From Rhizophagus clarus (lineage: Eukaryota > Glomeromycota > Glomeromycetes > Glomerales > Glomeraceae): a DNA stretch of 64,000 nucleotides. Positions 1-10,661 of the stretch are shown here, piece after piece; the stretch's first letter is position 1, and each line of letters begins with the position of its first letter. The notes below the pieces were generated by a model. It did not search any database and was not told the DNA's origin. It was given only the letters and a program-made list of their open reading frames with translations. The stretch spans positions 1,178,001 to 1,242,000 of the forward strand of contig BLAL01000239.1 of the NCBI GenBank assembly GCA_015698045.1, written 5' to 3'. The position numbers were made by a program, and so were the translations under genes.

Positions 1-440
1 ACTGGTCAGATGCCACATTTCTTTAAAACAATTCTCCATGTCTGTTTTAAATTTGTTACCATTCTCATCATTATTGTAACTAACGAAGACGCATTCATGC
101 GTATCACTATAGTTTGAATATTTGTTCACTATTTCTTCCCGTTTCGCTCTACCATTTTTATAATTGTTGTATAACCATTGGAAGCCTTTGTCAATTACTT
201 TGTCAGTTGCGTTGTCACAAATGACATGTATATTAAATACAGTTTGGATTCCAACACACCCGCAACTAAAAGAGAGTCACCGACTGATCCTTGAAAAGCA
301 TTTACAGCAGACTTGGCAGCTTCTCTGCTATTCCCATGAAATCCGTACCACACTGAACTAGCCAATGCATAAAAAGTTCCATACTTTGGTACTGTATCAA
401 AAATGCTCCCCAATTCTATTAGCATTTCTAGCATTTGCAT
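1..440 (-). pseudogene. hypothetical protein, 3' part runs off window, one frameshift
   Basis: The frame opens at an ATG (complement of 438-440) and reads MQMLEMLIELGSIFDTVPKY onward to about position 250. The coding character then continues in another frame, reading VGIQTVFNIHVICDNATDK and on without a stop to the window edge. Together the pieces give about 140 residues of ordinary mixed composition, so this looks like one host gene with a single frameshift near 245-255, or a sequence error there. A 15-nt GT...AG stretch lies at the break but is too short for an intron. I do not recognise the family. The gene continues left of the window. No neighbour within 5 kb suggests a function. Confidence 0.5.
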
Positions 441-2073
441 TCTGATCGACTGTTAAAGTATTGTAATACGAGAGAATTAAGTAATTTCTTTCTTTTAATG
501 ATTATATTTTATTACTTGATAAAATGTTTTTAAATTTTAAAATAATTAAAAATTTCTTTTATTTACTGTATGTTGATTAATAGTTTCATTTAATTTTTAT
601 ATGCATATGCAACACATGAAAAACCATAAAATTACATTATTTATTGGGATTGCACATGTTAATTTTTCTGTTTTTAACATAGAGATTGAAAAATAATACA
701 GTACTTGTTTTTACAAAACAATTTATTTAACATGCACGATGTAGTAAGTAATATTGTCATTTGATCAATTTCGAATTATTTCAAAATGACATGATGTCAT
801 TTGCAATTAAATCTGTTTAGATTTAAAATTAAATCAGGCCAAAATTAACAAGGTGGCATTTTAAAATTGTGTACTGAAATTACAAGCTTGGACGTTTTAG
901 TGGTTTCACATAGCACCAGATGAAACGGGACAAGTTTTAAACTTAAAAAAATTATTATAATTTAACGTAATAAAGATTTTCTTTAAATGTTTTATAACAT
1001 ATTGCATGATTATGCATATAAATTATGCTTTTATGCAGCTTTATGCAAAAATAGCCACCACTTCTGTTTTTGGAAATAAAAAATAAGAAATCAAATTTAT
1101 TTCTTACGATTTATAATGTTTAATCTCACTTATCTGATGCTTAAATTTTAAAAGAAATAACTTTCAAAGCCCAGAGTTAGAAGATCAGTCTGATTTTCTG
1201 AACTAACAAAAAACAGATAGATCAGGCGCAAATGATGAAGAGCTTCATTATTCGTATTATTTATACTTTATAGGTCTTCAATAGGGTTGGGAAATTAGTA
1301 CAGTTAGTACAGTTTAGTACAGTTTAGTACAGTTAGTACATATAATAATTAATATAAAATTTAGTACAGTACAGTACAAGTACAGGGACAAATTTTACCT
1401 AGTACATACAAATTTCCCAACCCTGGTCTAGTGCTTTCTTTAATTCTAAATGTGCGAATTCAAATGTAGGAAATTTAGCTGAAAAGTTTGTTGGTAACTG
1501 ATAAACTAATTTATATTCCGAAATTGTAAAAAGTTTGGCAGAAAGTAAGAAATTTACAACGTTTTCCGCCATTTTCTCGTAAGAAATAACTATTTTACGC
1601 GTCGCGTCAAAATAAATTTCAATAAGTCACGTGCGATTACTGGTATTTGACATTTCCCCTGTATTACCAGAAATTTTCTACAGGTATCTGGGGAACAATT
1701 TTTTTTTTGCGTAGGTGAAAACATACTCGTCACACCCATATAGATTTGTTCATGCAAATCACAATTTATGCCATTTTATATAAGCAAAATATCCTAGATC
1801 AATGCAAATTTTAACGCATTTTGGATTCATCAAGGATACAATTTACAGCTGAAGAATATCAATTGGTCATATAGAATAACATAAATAATAAGCGTACATA
1901 ACAGCCAATGAATCGTACTGCACCATGTAAGTCAAAAAAGTCTCAGTGAACATTAACCTGTGAACAAATAACCTTATCAGTTCGCACATGTTTCAAATGG
2001 AATAATCGTTATAAATCATGAGTGTGGCAATGAAGTTTGTTTGATTGATGATTGATTATTAGTATAATGAGTT
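441..2073. other. AT-rich intergenic stretch
   Basis: No frame of convincing coding character is seen. The only structured element is the small inverted-repeat element at 1283-1424, listed separately. Confidence 0.6.
1283..1424. mobile_element. 142-bp MITE with 14-bp terminal inverted repeats and TTAGTACAG core
   Basis: The left end reads AGGGTTGGGAAATT and the right end AATTTCCCAACCCT, an exact 14-bp inverted pair. Next to the left repeat are four or five copies of TTAGTACAG or a variant; the right half holds GTACAAGTACAG-like sequence. It has no coding capacity. The one base outside each repeat differs, and I do not see a convincing target duplication, although GGTCT occurs near both ends. 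The CAGGG-like start suggests a hAT-type miniature element; the family is inference. Confidence 0.6.
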
Positions 2074-2610
2074 TTATAATATAAAACAAAAATATAATTA
2101 CTTAAAATAAATTAATAAATTAATTTCAAGAAGTAAAATTTTGGATCGGAAACCAGTGCAAATTAATCATTTGCTATCTTATGATATCATATATTAAAAT
2201 TGGTAAAATGCAATATATATACAGTATATATACTGTAGATATTGTAGTACAATGTGTATTGCTACTACAATTTAAATAATCATGTTAGATGATTCTGAAA
2301 TTTTAATTTTTTTATAAATTAATTTAATAAGTACAAATTAAACCTATAAAAATTTTTAAAAAATAAATTTAAAAATAAACGTTACGAACATCACACAATT
2401 ACTTATTTTAATTTTATATAACGATAAAGTATATTTAATAATAGCGTGTATTGTATGAATCTAGCAATATCTGGTGGTATACAACTTTAAAATTTCTCCT
2501 GTTCCTTTGTACAAGCTATTGGTTATAACTTTCACACTCATAAAAGATTACAATAATATTTTATTAAATCTGAAGAATATAATAATAGTGCATATAAAGA
2601 TTGTTGAAGA
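2074..2610 (+). repeat. 537-bp inverted repeat, arm A
   Basis: This stretch recurs in reverse complement at 13280-13816. The two arms have equal length (537 bp), and every segment compared by eye was identical. Match boundaries are sharp: outside them the sequences diverge at once. The arms contain an AT-rich segment with a TATATACAGTATATATACTG palindrome and a GC-richer end; no coding frame is supported. No target duplication or terminal repeat was seen around arm A. Confidence 0.85.
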
Positions 2611-3003
2611 AATGAAGTTATGAAGATAACAAAGAAATTTATTGCATACTTAAATTCAGTTTATTTACGGATTAAGGGATGTATTGCCAAAAGCTGAGGA
2701 AACAATGAAGCTAGTAAAGTTTACGCATTTTTAATCTATCGTAAACTGACTTTATTGTGTAAAAATATTTCCGTTGTGCCTATCAAAATAATGATAGTTG
2801 TTGTCACCTGTGTCACACCCCTCCCCTTTTCATTTTTTTATATGTATTCTGGGGACTTACACCCTAGTTAAATGTCACATGTTTAATTTTGCCCGGCATT
2901 ACGTAATTTTGCCCAGGATTCCCAGGGTGCGATGTATCGCAGGTGCGATAAAAAACAAAACCCTTTCTATTTATGTTAAAATATTAACTAGTTTTATTTT
3001 TAG
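2611..3003. other. AT-rich stretch with a possible exon remnant
   Basis: A short open stretch near 2680-2725 reads DVLPKAEETMKLVK and may be a remnant exon, but there is no start or splice support. Otherwise nothing is recognisable. Confidence 0.3.
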
Positions 3004-3171
3004 ATAATCCACGCTGATAATGATCCTATAAGCTCGGTATTATCTGGAAATATTACTCCTTTTATAAATGAAATATATAAATATTATGGAAGCAAGTCAT
3101 TTAGAGAGTTTTACGACTTTAACAAAGTGCATTCCAAACAGCTTGAGGAAGTGGAAAGGAAATTTTTTTAA
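3004..3171 (+). CDS. orphan terminal coding exon, 55 residues
   Basis: A TTTTTAG acceptor at 2997-3003 is followed by an open frame ending in TAA at 3169-3171. It reads IIHADNDPISSVLSGNITPF and then a charged tail ending QLEEVERKFF. The composition is clearly protein-like compared with the flanks, and 168 nt is an exact multiple of three. I could not find the upstream exons, so this may be the 3' end of a gene whose front is lost, or a displaced exon. An alternative is splicing from the GTGGAA motif near its end into the GTTGCCGG micro-exon unit immediately downstream. Family unknown. Confidence 0.4.
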   Translation: MIHADNDPISSVLSGNITPFINEIYKYYGSKSFREFYDFNKVHSKQLEEVERKFF

Positions 3172-3245
3172 TATATTGAAGAAACATACTAACATTTTTT
3201 CTATTTCTTTTCTTTAGGTTGCCGGACTTTTTTTGTATGGATAGA
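3172..3245 (+). other. solitary intron/micro-exon unit (branch site, Py-AG, GTTGCCGG exon)
   Basis: GAAACATACTAACATTTTTTC (21 bases, near 3182-3202) is an imperfect inverted repeat with TACTAAC at its centre. It is followed by a T-rich tract, TTTAG at 3214-3218, the start GTTGCCGGACT, and GTATGG about 17 nt on. The order and the GTTGCCGG motif match the tandem units in the two CACTA-type elements at 24.7 kb and 31.7 kb. Confidence 0.45.
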
Positions 3246-3375
3246 GAGTTTTATTTAATTGCTCCAAAGAGATGAATGTATTTTTAAAGTATATCATTGT
3301 TTATCATAAAAAAACAGGTTATTACAATAAATTAAATATTACAATTAATACAATAAAGTTTTTTTTTAACGTTTT

Positions 3376-3450
3376 TAACTTCGGGTTAAACGGGTCAATC
3401 GGGTCAACCCGACGGGTCACCCGAATTGACCTGACCCGTTCGGGACACTA
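3376..3450. repeat. GC-rich cluster of GGGTCA/TGACCC inverted motifs
   Basis: In an otherwise very AT-rich region, a 75-bp patch holds several copies of CGGGTCAA and its complement, such as GGGTCAACCCGACGGGTCAC. It can fold into several hairpins. It looks like a small degenerate repeat; no ends can be defined. Confidence 0.4.
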
Positions 3451-4165
3451 GTCCTTGAACTTGCTAATAGATCAACATCAACTTCAAAAGCATTTTCGTA
3501 AGGGTTTTCATCTACGACCAAACAACTAAGAGTGACAGTTACAGAAATATTTGGTTCAGATAAAAAAATAGTGTCGGAGTGAGATAATTTATTTCTGGGA
3601 GATTTTTATTTTTTTAAAAGATACTGTATTAAGGAGAGTGAGTTAGTATAATATATCAAAATCAAAAAAAATTTTCTTTCTTTCAAAAAAGAAATAGACT
3701 TACTATAGTTTATTCATTCAAGTTTCTGAACATACAGTATGACCTATCTAAAGCTAGTATATAGAGAACGAACTTACCTTGGTTCAAAAACCCAAGTGTT
3801 CAGCTTGATCTGTTTATTCAGGTCATAATAAAAGGAATATTAATTATGCAATATCGTGATCGGAATATTACTTTTGGAGAATATAATACATAGAATCTTT
3901 ACAGTGGTAATTTTAAAAAGAAAAGTTATAAGGTCATTAATTATTTTGAACTCATTAAATTCAATATATATGATATAAATCATTATCTAAAAAAAGAATT
4001 TTATTAGGTTAATATTCATTCTTGGAAAAAAAAATCTACTGATATTAATCAGCTATATAAGTTCTTAAATCCGAGGAAGATTCAGATATTGAAATTTACT
4101 TATATTGAATTTTAAGGAATATTTTAAATAAAGATAAATTTCTTTATAAAATATAAATTATTTTT
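3451..4165. other. AT-rich intergenic stretch
   Basis: No coding frame, RNA gene or repeat structure that I can support. Confidence 0.5.
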
Positions 4166-5180
4166 ATACTCCGCCTGTTTCGTTTCCTAAACCATCTCCT
4201 TCTTCTTTTTCATTTAGAAGATATTTTTTAAGCATTTTGTCATAATCTTTCATAAATTCTTTATCAAATTTTTCAAATATTCTGTCAATTTCATAATTAG
4301 CAAATAATTAGGGTGTCCAGGATTTCATGGTGTGAATTACGCACCATGCGTACGTTATTATCGTACGCATTGGCCTGAGTTTAGAAGTTATGCAGTTGCA
4401 CGTGATAGCGTTAAACGTTAACTCTGGCCAGTGTGTACGATAATAACGTACACATGCTGCGTACGTTAAGGAATTCCTAATTTTACTTCAAATTCACTTA
4501 AATGTAGGCAAAAAAATTAATATGTGATCATTAATCATCCAATAAAATTCATTTTACTGCGGATAGTGTGAAAATGTGAAATTTTGCCAAAAAATGCGGT
4601 CATACCAAAAGTGCGAAAAAATAGCAAAAGGTGCGAAAAAAGTGTGATCGTTCCATCCTGGACACCCTACAAATAATGCGTCGTATATTCGACCAGTTAA
4701 AGATATCACTGAACCCATGTTTGGTTTTAATTAAACCATTTTTATAATCGTTATTCCAATTGTTTCTTCTAATAATATCCATTCCAATTAATATACTTTT
4801 ACCTTTTCCAACATCATATTCAATTTTTTCTCTATCTGACTGAGATTCTCCAAACCAAGTTGACATTCTTATCTCGTGAGTAGCATTTATTAGTCCATTT
4901 GTATTCACAGTGGAAGGTTTGGATTTTCTTTTAGGTTTTCTTTTTAATTTTTTGACTATATCCTCGCCTACTGTTGATTTTGAACATCCAGTATCAACTA
5001 ATGCTTTAATTTTGTGCTTTTTACCATGTTCATCTCTTAACAAATCCAAATAAGAGGCGAATCTTCATGATTGTGCGAAGACATTCGTTCGTATCGGTCT
5101 TCCATTAGTTTTTGTTTTATTTTTATTTCTTTTATCTTTATTTCACAACGTGAACCAGGATTATAGGACGAAATTGGTTT
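4165..5180 (-). pseudogene. fossil retropepsin-type aspartic protease gene, broken, with a MITE inside
   Basis: The longest surviving frame (4600-5049, complement) contains ALVDTGCSKSTVGEDIV, the DTG active-site motif of clan AA aspartic proteases. About 80 residues later it has ILIGMDIIRR, matching the second conserved region of retroviral-type proteases. Protein-like sequence extends on both sides, to about 5180 and to about 4165, where a Glu/Lys-rich tail ends. The copy is broken in about two or three places. A 361-bp hAT-type MITE (4309-4669) is inserted near its 3' end. Retropepsins occur both in LTR-type elements and as single host genes; no LTRs or RT lie nearby, so the origin is unresolved. 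Confidence 0.65.
4309..4669. mobile_element. 361-bp hAT-type MITE
   Basis: The ends TAGGGTGTCCAGGAT and ATCCTGGACACCCTA form an exact 15-bp inverted pair. The element is bordered on both sides by CAAATAAT (4301-4308 and 4670-4677), an 8-bp target duplication, which is the hAT hallmark. Inside lies a second, longer imperfect palindrome (about 4335-4475) built from GCGTACG and TTATTATCGTACG segments, so the element can form a large cruciform. It has no coding capacity. It interrupts the fossil protease gene. Confidence 0.85.
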
Positions 5181-6322
5181 TTTTTAAAAATGGAGAAATT
5201 CAATAATCTGTAAGTACAGGGTAAGTACATAATCTGAAACGGGTACGTGCATAATCTGATTTATATATAAGGCATATGTACAGTAAATCGAAGGCATATA
5301 AATTGCATAAATGAAATGTTGGCGTTATTTTATATTATTTTCAATAACAGTATTTTATATAGAAAGAAAAAAATCGCATATACTACCAGAGTTTCGTATG
5401 AAGTAGTGTATAAAGAAAAAAATCGCAGCTTTGATTTAGCAAAGTTCAAGTGAAAATAACTAGTTTTCTTTACTAGAGTGATCGACGTGGCTTAGATTAC
5501 ACATATTTCTGAAAACGGAGAATAAAGAGTGGATCTACTGATGTATCATCTATCAATCTGCAGGGCGTGCTATTGCTCTTATCTGAATTTCCCACTAATT
5601 AATTTGCATCACCGGTTTGGAGACGGATCACGAATTAAGGAATTTTGTTTTGCATTAGTAACAAAAAAGTTTATATATGAATTTTATTATACTTAATAAA
5701 TGTAATTTTCATTAAAACCGGAGTTACAATTTATACGAGTACAAACTCTACTTGAGAGTCTTTATATCAAAAAACACATTTGTTTTAACTGTCCTACTTA
5801 ATTAGATACTTTCTTGACCTCTAACAGATATTCTCAGTAACACAATGCAAAATACGCTTTTGTCAACATGAAAACGTCATTCGCCATTAGCGCTTATTGA
5901 AACGACCTTTTTAAATAGATAATTTCACTATTATAGATTGTTCTTTCCTTTGTGACTGATTCTTGACAATTGTTTACATAATGCAAAGCAAGCATACAAA
6001 CATGCAATACACACCGTCGCGCTTATTAAAACGGTCTTTTTAAATTGATGATTGATGATCATTGTTTGATTAAGCTTTCACAATAAGAATTTTTTTTTTT
6101 GTACGATAATAAAATTGTTCTAGATCCAACTTGGAATGGTCATATGTCCAAACTCTAACTAAATATGACCTAAACGAGTTTCGGATATAAATTTATTTTC
6201 TTAAATTTTTGTGTTACTTTACCTCGTATTAAATAGACAAAATCCTAACGGACGTTTGCTTTAATAACGTTGATTATTAAATTAACAAGAAAAAAAAACT
6301 TCCTTATTATCAAACAAGTAGA
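5181..6322. other. intergenic stretch upstream of the channel gene
   Basis: AT-rich. Short direct repeats such as GAAAAAAATCGCA (near 5368 and 5420) and TTTTTAAATNGATNATT (near 5909 and 6040) are present. The last few hundred bases should include the promoter of the gene starting at 6323, but no specific element can be named. Confidence 0.4.
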
Positions 6323-9300
6323 ATGGATGAAATTTCCGACAAAAATAACGATACTGATGACTTTAAAATTGTTATTTTTAATGGTAATCTAAAAAAAAGT
6401 GATAAAATTAGAATAACACCAAATGAAAAATATCTCATTACTTATAACGAATATACTCATTCCATTGTCGGTTGGAATGTTGAAAGCGTAGATAAAGGTC
6501 AACTTGGAGCAGAATTTATAATCAATAATATACCAGACAACATTAGGTTCGAAAGTGGTTACGCATGGGCCTTTTCTGATAATAAGAAAGCTGCGACGAG
6601 CTGTGGTAGATTAGGTAAGTTATAATTATCAATCATTCTTAAATTAAAATGTAATGTTATTTAATATTTATCTGACAGTAATTAATTACCGTATATATTA
6701 TATTTTATTAGAAGGTGTATACGATATGAATAATGGTCAATTGAATAAATTAGATATGGATTTTAGTTATACTACTAGTGTCAGGTTAACATTTAATTTA
6801 AATAACGACCTTATTGCACCTTATAGAAGAGTTATTTTTATTCATTCTACGCAAACTAAAAATAACAAGTGGAATTGTAAAAGAATATACAAGGCACTTG
6901 AGTATTGTAAAAATTTATGTTTTATTAGCATATCTTCAAAATATAATAAAGTTTATTTTAGATTAAATAATTTCATTTATGAATTTGATCTTATTACTGA
7001 AAAGAGTATAAAAATATATGTTGATGACGGAGAAAAAATGAGGCATCATGGTGTAGAAATTGCTAGTAATGAAAATTTCGTTTGTCTAAGATTCGGGGAT
7101 AAAATTATTATTTACTCGGTTGAATTTGAAAATCACATTATTTCTTTGGATATAAAAGAAAATGGTAATGTTTTTTTTAAAGGCCATACTATATTATTAA
7201 GCTTTATTAACATTATTTTTTTTTATTTAGTTAATCAACTACGTAAGCTTATGAAACATCCTACTTTATGTTCTCTATTATTTCCTTTATTACTTACTGT
7301 ATACTGGTATGATTATTACGATTACTTTTGGAATTCTGTCATAAAAGATTTTTGGAATAAGTGTATAAACCATTTAAAACAGAATGATCAATTACCAAAA
7401 GAACAAAAATATCATCTAATTAACATTCGAGCTACAAACAAATATGTATTTGTAATTATGGATGTGGGTATTTGGAAGATTGATTTGGAAAAAATGATAT
7501 CAGCCATAAATTCTTTACTAATTGATGAAATTGTTGAAGATGTTGACATGTATGACAATTTACATATTCTTCTACCTAATTCATATATGAAAACTATACG
7601 TGAATTATTTCATGAAGTCGTATCAGATTATAATCCTTTTATGGAGAAAAGCTTTATTCAAGATTCAGTTACATGGAATATTATGAGACATAGTTCTACT
7701 AACAACCTTTTTGTGCGAGTTTATAAAAATACTAGGTTAGAAAAAATTTGTGATAGTAAATTGGATCATGATAATTCACGATTACTTGGAATTAAGTTTT
7801 TAAATGAGGGTGATGTCATTATATTAACGCAAATTGGTCTTTTTATTTACCATTTTGATAAGGTTAAAAAATCCATTTCTTTAAACTACTATTATTATAT
7901 GAAATTAAGTGAAGTTGCGGAATTAAAAAAATATGAAAATGATTTTTTAAACTATACTGATTTACCTTTACCGAATTATACTAGTTTTAAAATATGCGAA
8001 GGGTGGGTTAAAGCGGTAAAAGATAATAAGGAAAGACTTTTGAAATATGGAGCTGAATTATTAAAATTTGCAATTGAAGAACATGACTTAAAATTAATAG
8101 ATGAAATTTACAAAAAATGTATAGGGTATTTTAAAGAAGATTATAACAATAACTTTTTAAGTATCATTACTTCTACAATGCCATTGCTGAATGAATATTA
8201 TCCGGAGCATATTGAAAGATATTCATTAGAAACAATGATGATAATAGATTCACCATCTTATAATATGGAATATCAAAACAGTAATTTACATCTTTTTTCA
8301 TTTGAAAATCGACTCGATAATTTAAGTCAATCTATTTTATATTTTAAATACCAATTATTAATTAATAATTTAAAGAAAAATTATAAAAAATTGGCAAATA
8401 TATTAAAATTTATTAAATATTTAATAATGCTTTTAATATTTCCCATTTATTTTGCTATATTTTATATATTATCAAAATTTAATTTTTTGAATAATATTAA
8501 TATTATAACAGAAGAAAAATACTCTAATCTTTATTTTAAAGTTGTTGGAATTTCATTAAAACTTAAAAAAACAAAAAGTACACCAACGCTTGTTTTTTTA
8601 AATCCTTATATTAAGTTTATAAACTATCCAAAAAATTATGATTGGTTTATGGAATTAATTAAACCTCAACCCAGTCCTTTTGTTGAAACAATGAATAGTG
8701 ATATTTATAAAACTTGGAATGGAGAATCAATAATTAATTTTAAATGGAATATGTATGGAAAATATTATTATGCAGGAATTTGGATTTTATTTATGGCATA
8801 TCTTGGATGTTTTACTACTGCTGTTACAATTTCTCAGCAATATATTGAAAAAGATGTTCAAAAACGACTTCTAATTGCTTCAATTATACTTGGATTTATT
8901 CATCTTAGTTTTGAAATTCGTCAAATTATTTATGATTTTAATAAATGGATTGAAGATTTTTGGAATATATTTGGTATTTATATTGTTTATTATTTTCACA
9001 ACTTTTTTAAAAAACTAATTAATTATTTTTTTTTTAATATTTTACAGACGTAATTGCATATGTTCTTCCAATTTTAACTTCTATACTTTGGCTTCAATCA
9101 AGCGAAATAAATATGATTCCATTATTTTCCTTTTCATGTTTATTTTTAGATATAAAATTTTTGCTATTTTTTAGAGCTTTTGAATCTTTTGGTATATATT
9201 TTGCAATAATTATTAGTGTTGCAAAACAAATTATCTCTTTTTTATTAGTTTTGTTTATTATTATAATCAGTTTTGCACATGCATTTTATATTTTATTATT

Positions 9301-10285
9301 ACCAAGATCTCAATATTCACTTGAAGAACATACAAATAATGATGATCCAAATAATCCTTGGAATATAGCTTCTACTTATAATCAAGTATTTGAAAATGGA
9401 TCTATTAATCCTAATCCATATATTATTCAACTACCTAGTGATAGTACGAATATGTTTATAGACTTTAGGACTGCTATTTTTGCAACATATAAATTCTTAA
9501 CAGGTATTTTCAATTTAAATTTATTTTTTTTTTTAATATTTTACAAGTATTTTTTTTTAACTGATTTAATTCATTAGGTGATTCGAGTGCATTCTCCAAT
9601 TGGTCATATACAACTAATCCATCACTTGCAATATTAGTTGTTTTATTTTCACTATTGATTGTTGTGTATCTTATGAATTTGTTGATTGGATTACTCAATA
9701 TCGCAATTGAAAAAGATAATAATAGAGTTTCATATTTAGTACAAAAAGCAGAGGTATAATATTTAATACAAAATTAAATTATTTCAGTTATTATAAAATG
9801 TATTAATAATTTTAATTTATTCAGATTCTAGCTGAAATTGAATTATTTTACCTATTACCACATCAAAGACGTTGGTATAAATGGTTTCCTAAAGAAATGT
9901 ATGTAAAATTTGTTAAAGAGTATATAATTATTTTTTAAATAATGTAACCCTTGTATTAACAAAAATTTATTTTTTAAGATATTATCTTGCTAATGCTGAT
10001 AAGACTCGTGAAAAAATTAAAGAGTTGATTAAAAATAATGAATGGAATAACGAATTCTCAGAAATGAAGAAAAATTTATTAAAAGAACTCAATATTGAAA
10101 ATGAAGAGGCTACTTTACAAAGTTTATTTAAAGAAATGAAAGAAATGAAAGGAGAAATGAAAGGAATGAAAGAAGAAATGAAAGGAACAAAAGAAGAAAT
10201 GAAAGAAACAAAAGAAGAAATGAAAGGAATGAAAGAAGAAATGAAAGGAACAAAAGAAGAAATGAAAGAAACAAAAGAAGAATAA
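6323..10285 (+). CDS. WD40-like/TRP-like ion-transport membrane protein, six exons
   Basis: The exons are 6323-6614, 6712-8973, 9048-9503, 9578-9753, 9825-9898 and 9979-10285. Every intron is GT-AG, 70-97 bp, and all phases fit, giving 1188 residues. The N-terminal third resembles a degenerate beta-propeller (RITPNEKYLITY, VGWNVES). The C-terminal half has at least six hydrophobic spans, including VIAYVLPILTSILW and RAFESFGIYFAIIISVAKQI, then a pore-like segment (FRTAIFATYKFLTG) and the last span YLMNLLIGLLNIAIEK. It continues with VSYLVQKAEILAEIEL, like the helix following the TRP-channel pore. This matches ion-transport (PF00520-type) proteins that are expanded in Rhizophagus. The tail is a coiled-coil repeat of MKEEMKGTKEE/MKETKEE. 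A 66-nt GT...AG segment at 7165-7230 inside exon 2 is open and in phase, so it may be an optional intron. The gene looks intact; the transported ion is unknown. Confidence 0.85.
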
Positions 10286-10300
10286 AAGAGAAAATGAAAG
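10025..10300 (+). repeat. coding minisatellite for the MKEEMKG/TKEEMKE coiled-coil tail
   Basis: The end of the channel gene is made of near-identical units of about 21-36 nt (GAAATGAAAGGAACAAAAGA and variants), which encode Met/Lys/Glu heptad-like repeats. Copy number probably varies between strains. The same units continue just past the stop codon (GAGAAAATGAAAGGAG). Confidence 0.7.
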
Positions 10301-10661
10301 GAGAAATAAAAATTAAGTGGCGATGTATATACAGTACTACAGTACTGGAATTATAGAGTAATATCTTTACATAAAGTGTTTATTTATACATACATTATTG
10401 TTATAAATTATAAATATTTACTGTATTAATATTAGGAAATAAAAGATTTTATATATAATGGGTTTTTTCATAATTAGTCCAGAGCGTAGCGAATGACTAT
10501 ATGTTTTAGCTAATGTGACTTCCGCAGCCCACGCCCATTCCTTGAGTCGATGTTTATTGGTTTATTGCAAGAAATTACCTAACTTTAACATAAAATCGGG
10601 TGAACTGTGAGGCGGATCAAGTCCGGATTCCAAAGATTTTTCTTTTATCCATTCCTTAAAT
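10286..10661. other. 3' flank of the channel gene
   Basis: AT-rich stretch with an AATAAA-like AGGAAATAAAAG near 10434. A GC-richer piece (10480-10560) has no recognisable gene. Confidence 0.4.

Noticed and set aside
1274-1430. GGTCT near both ends of the 142-bp MITE as a target duplication
   Set aside because: The left copy is separated from the terminus by several bases, so it is not a true flanking duplication.
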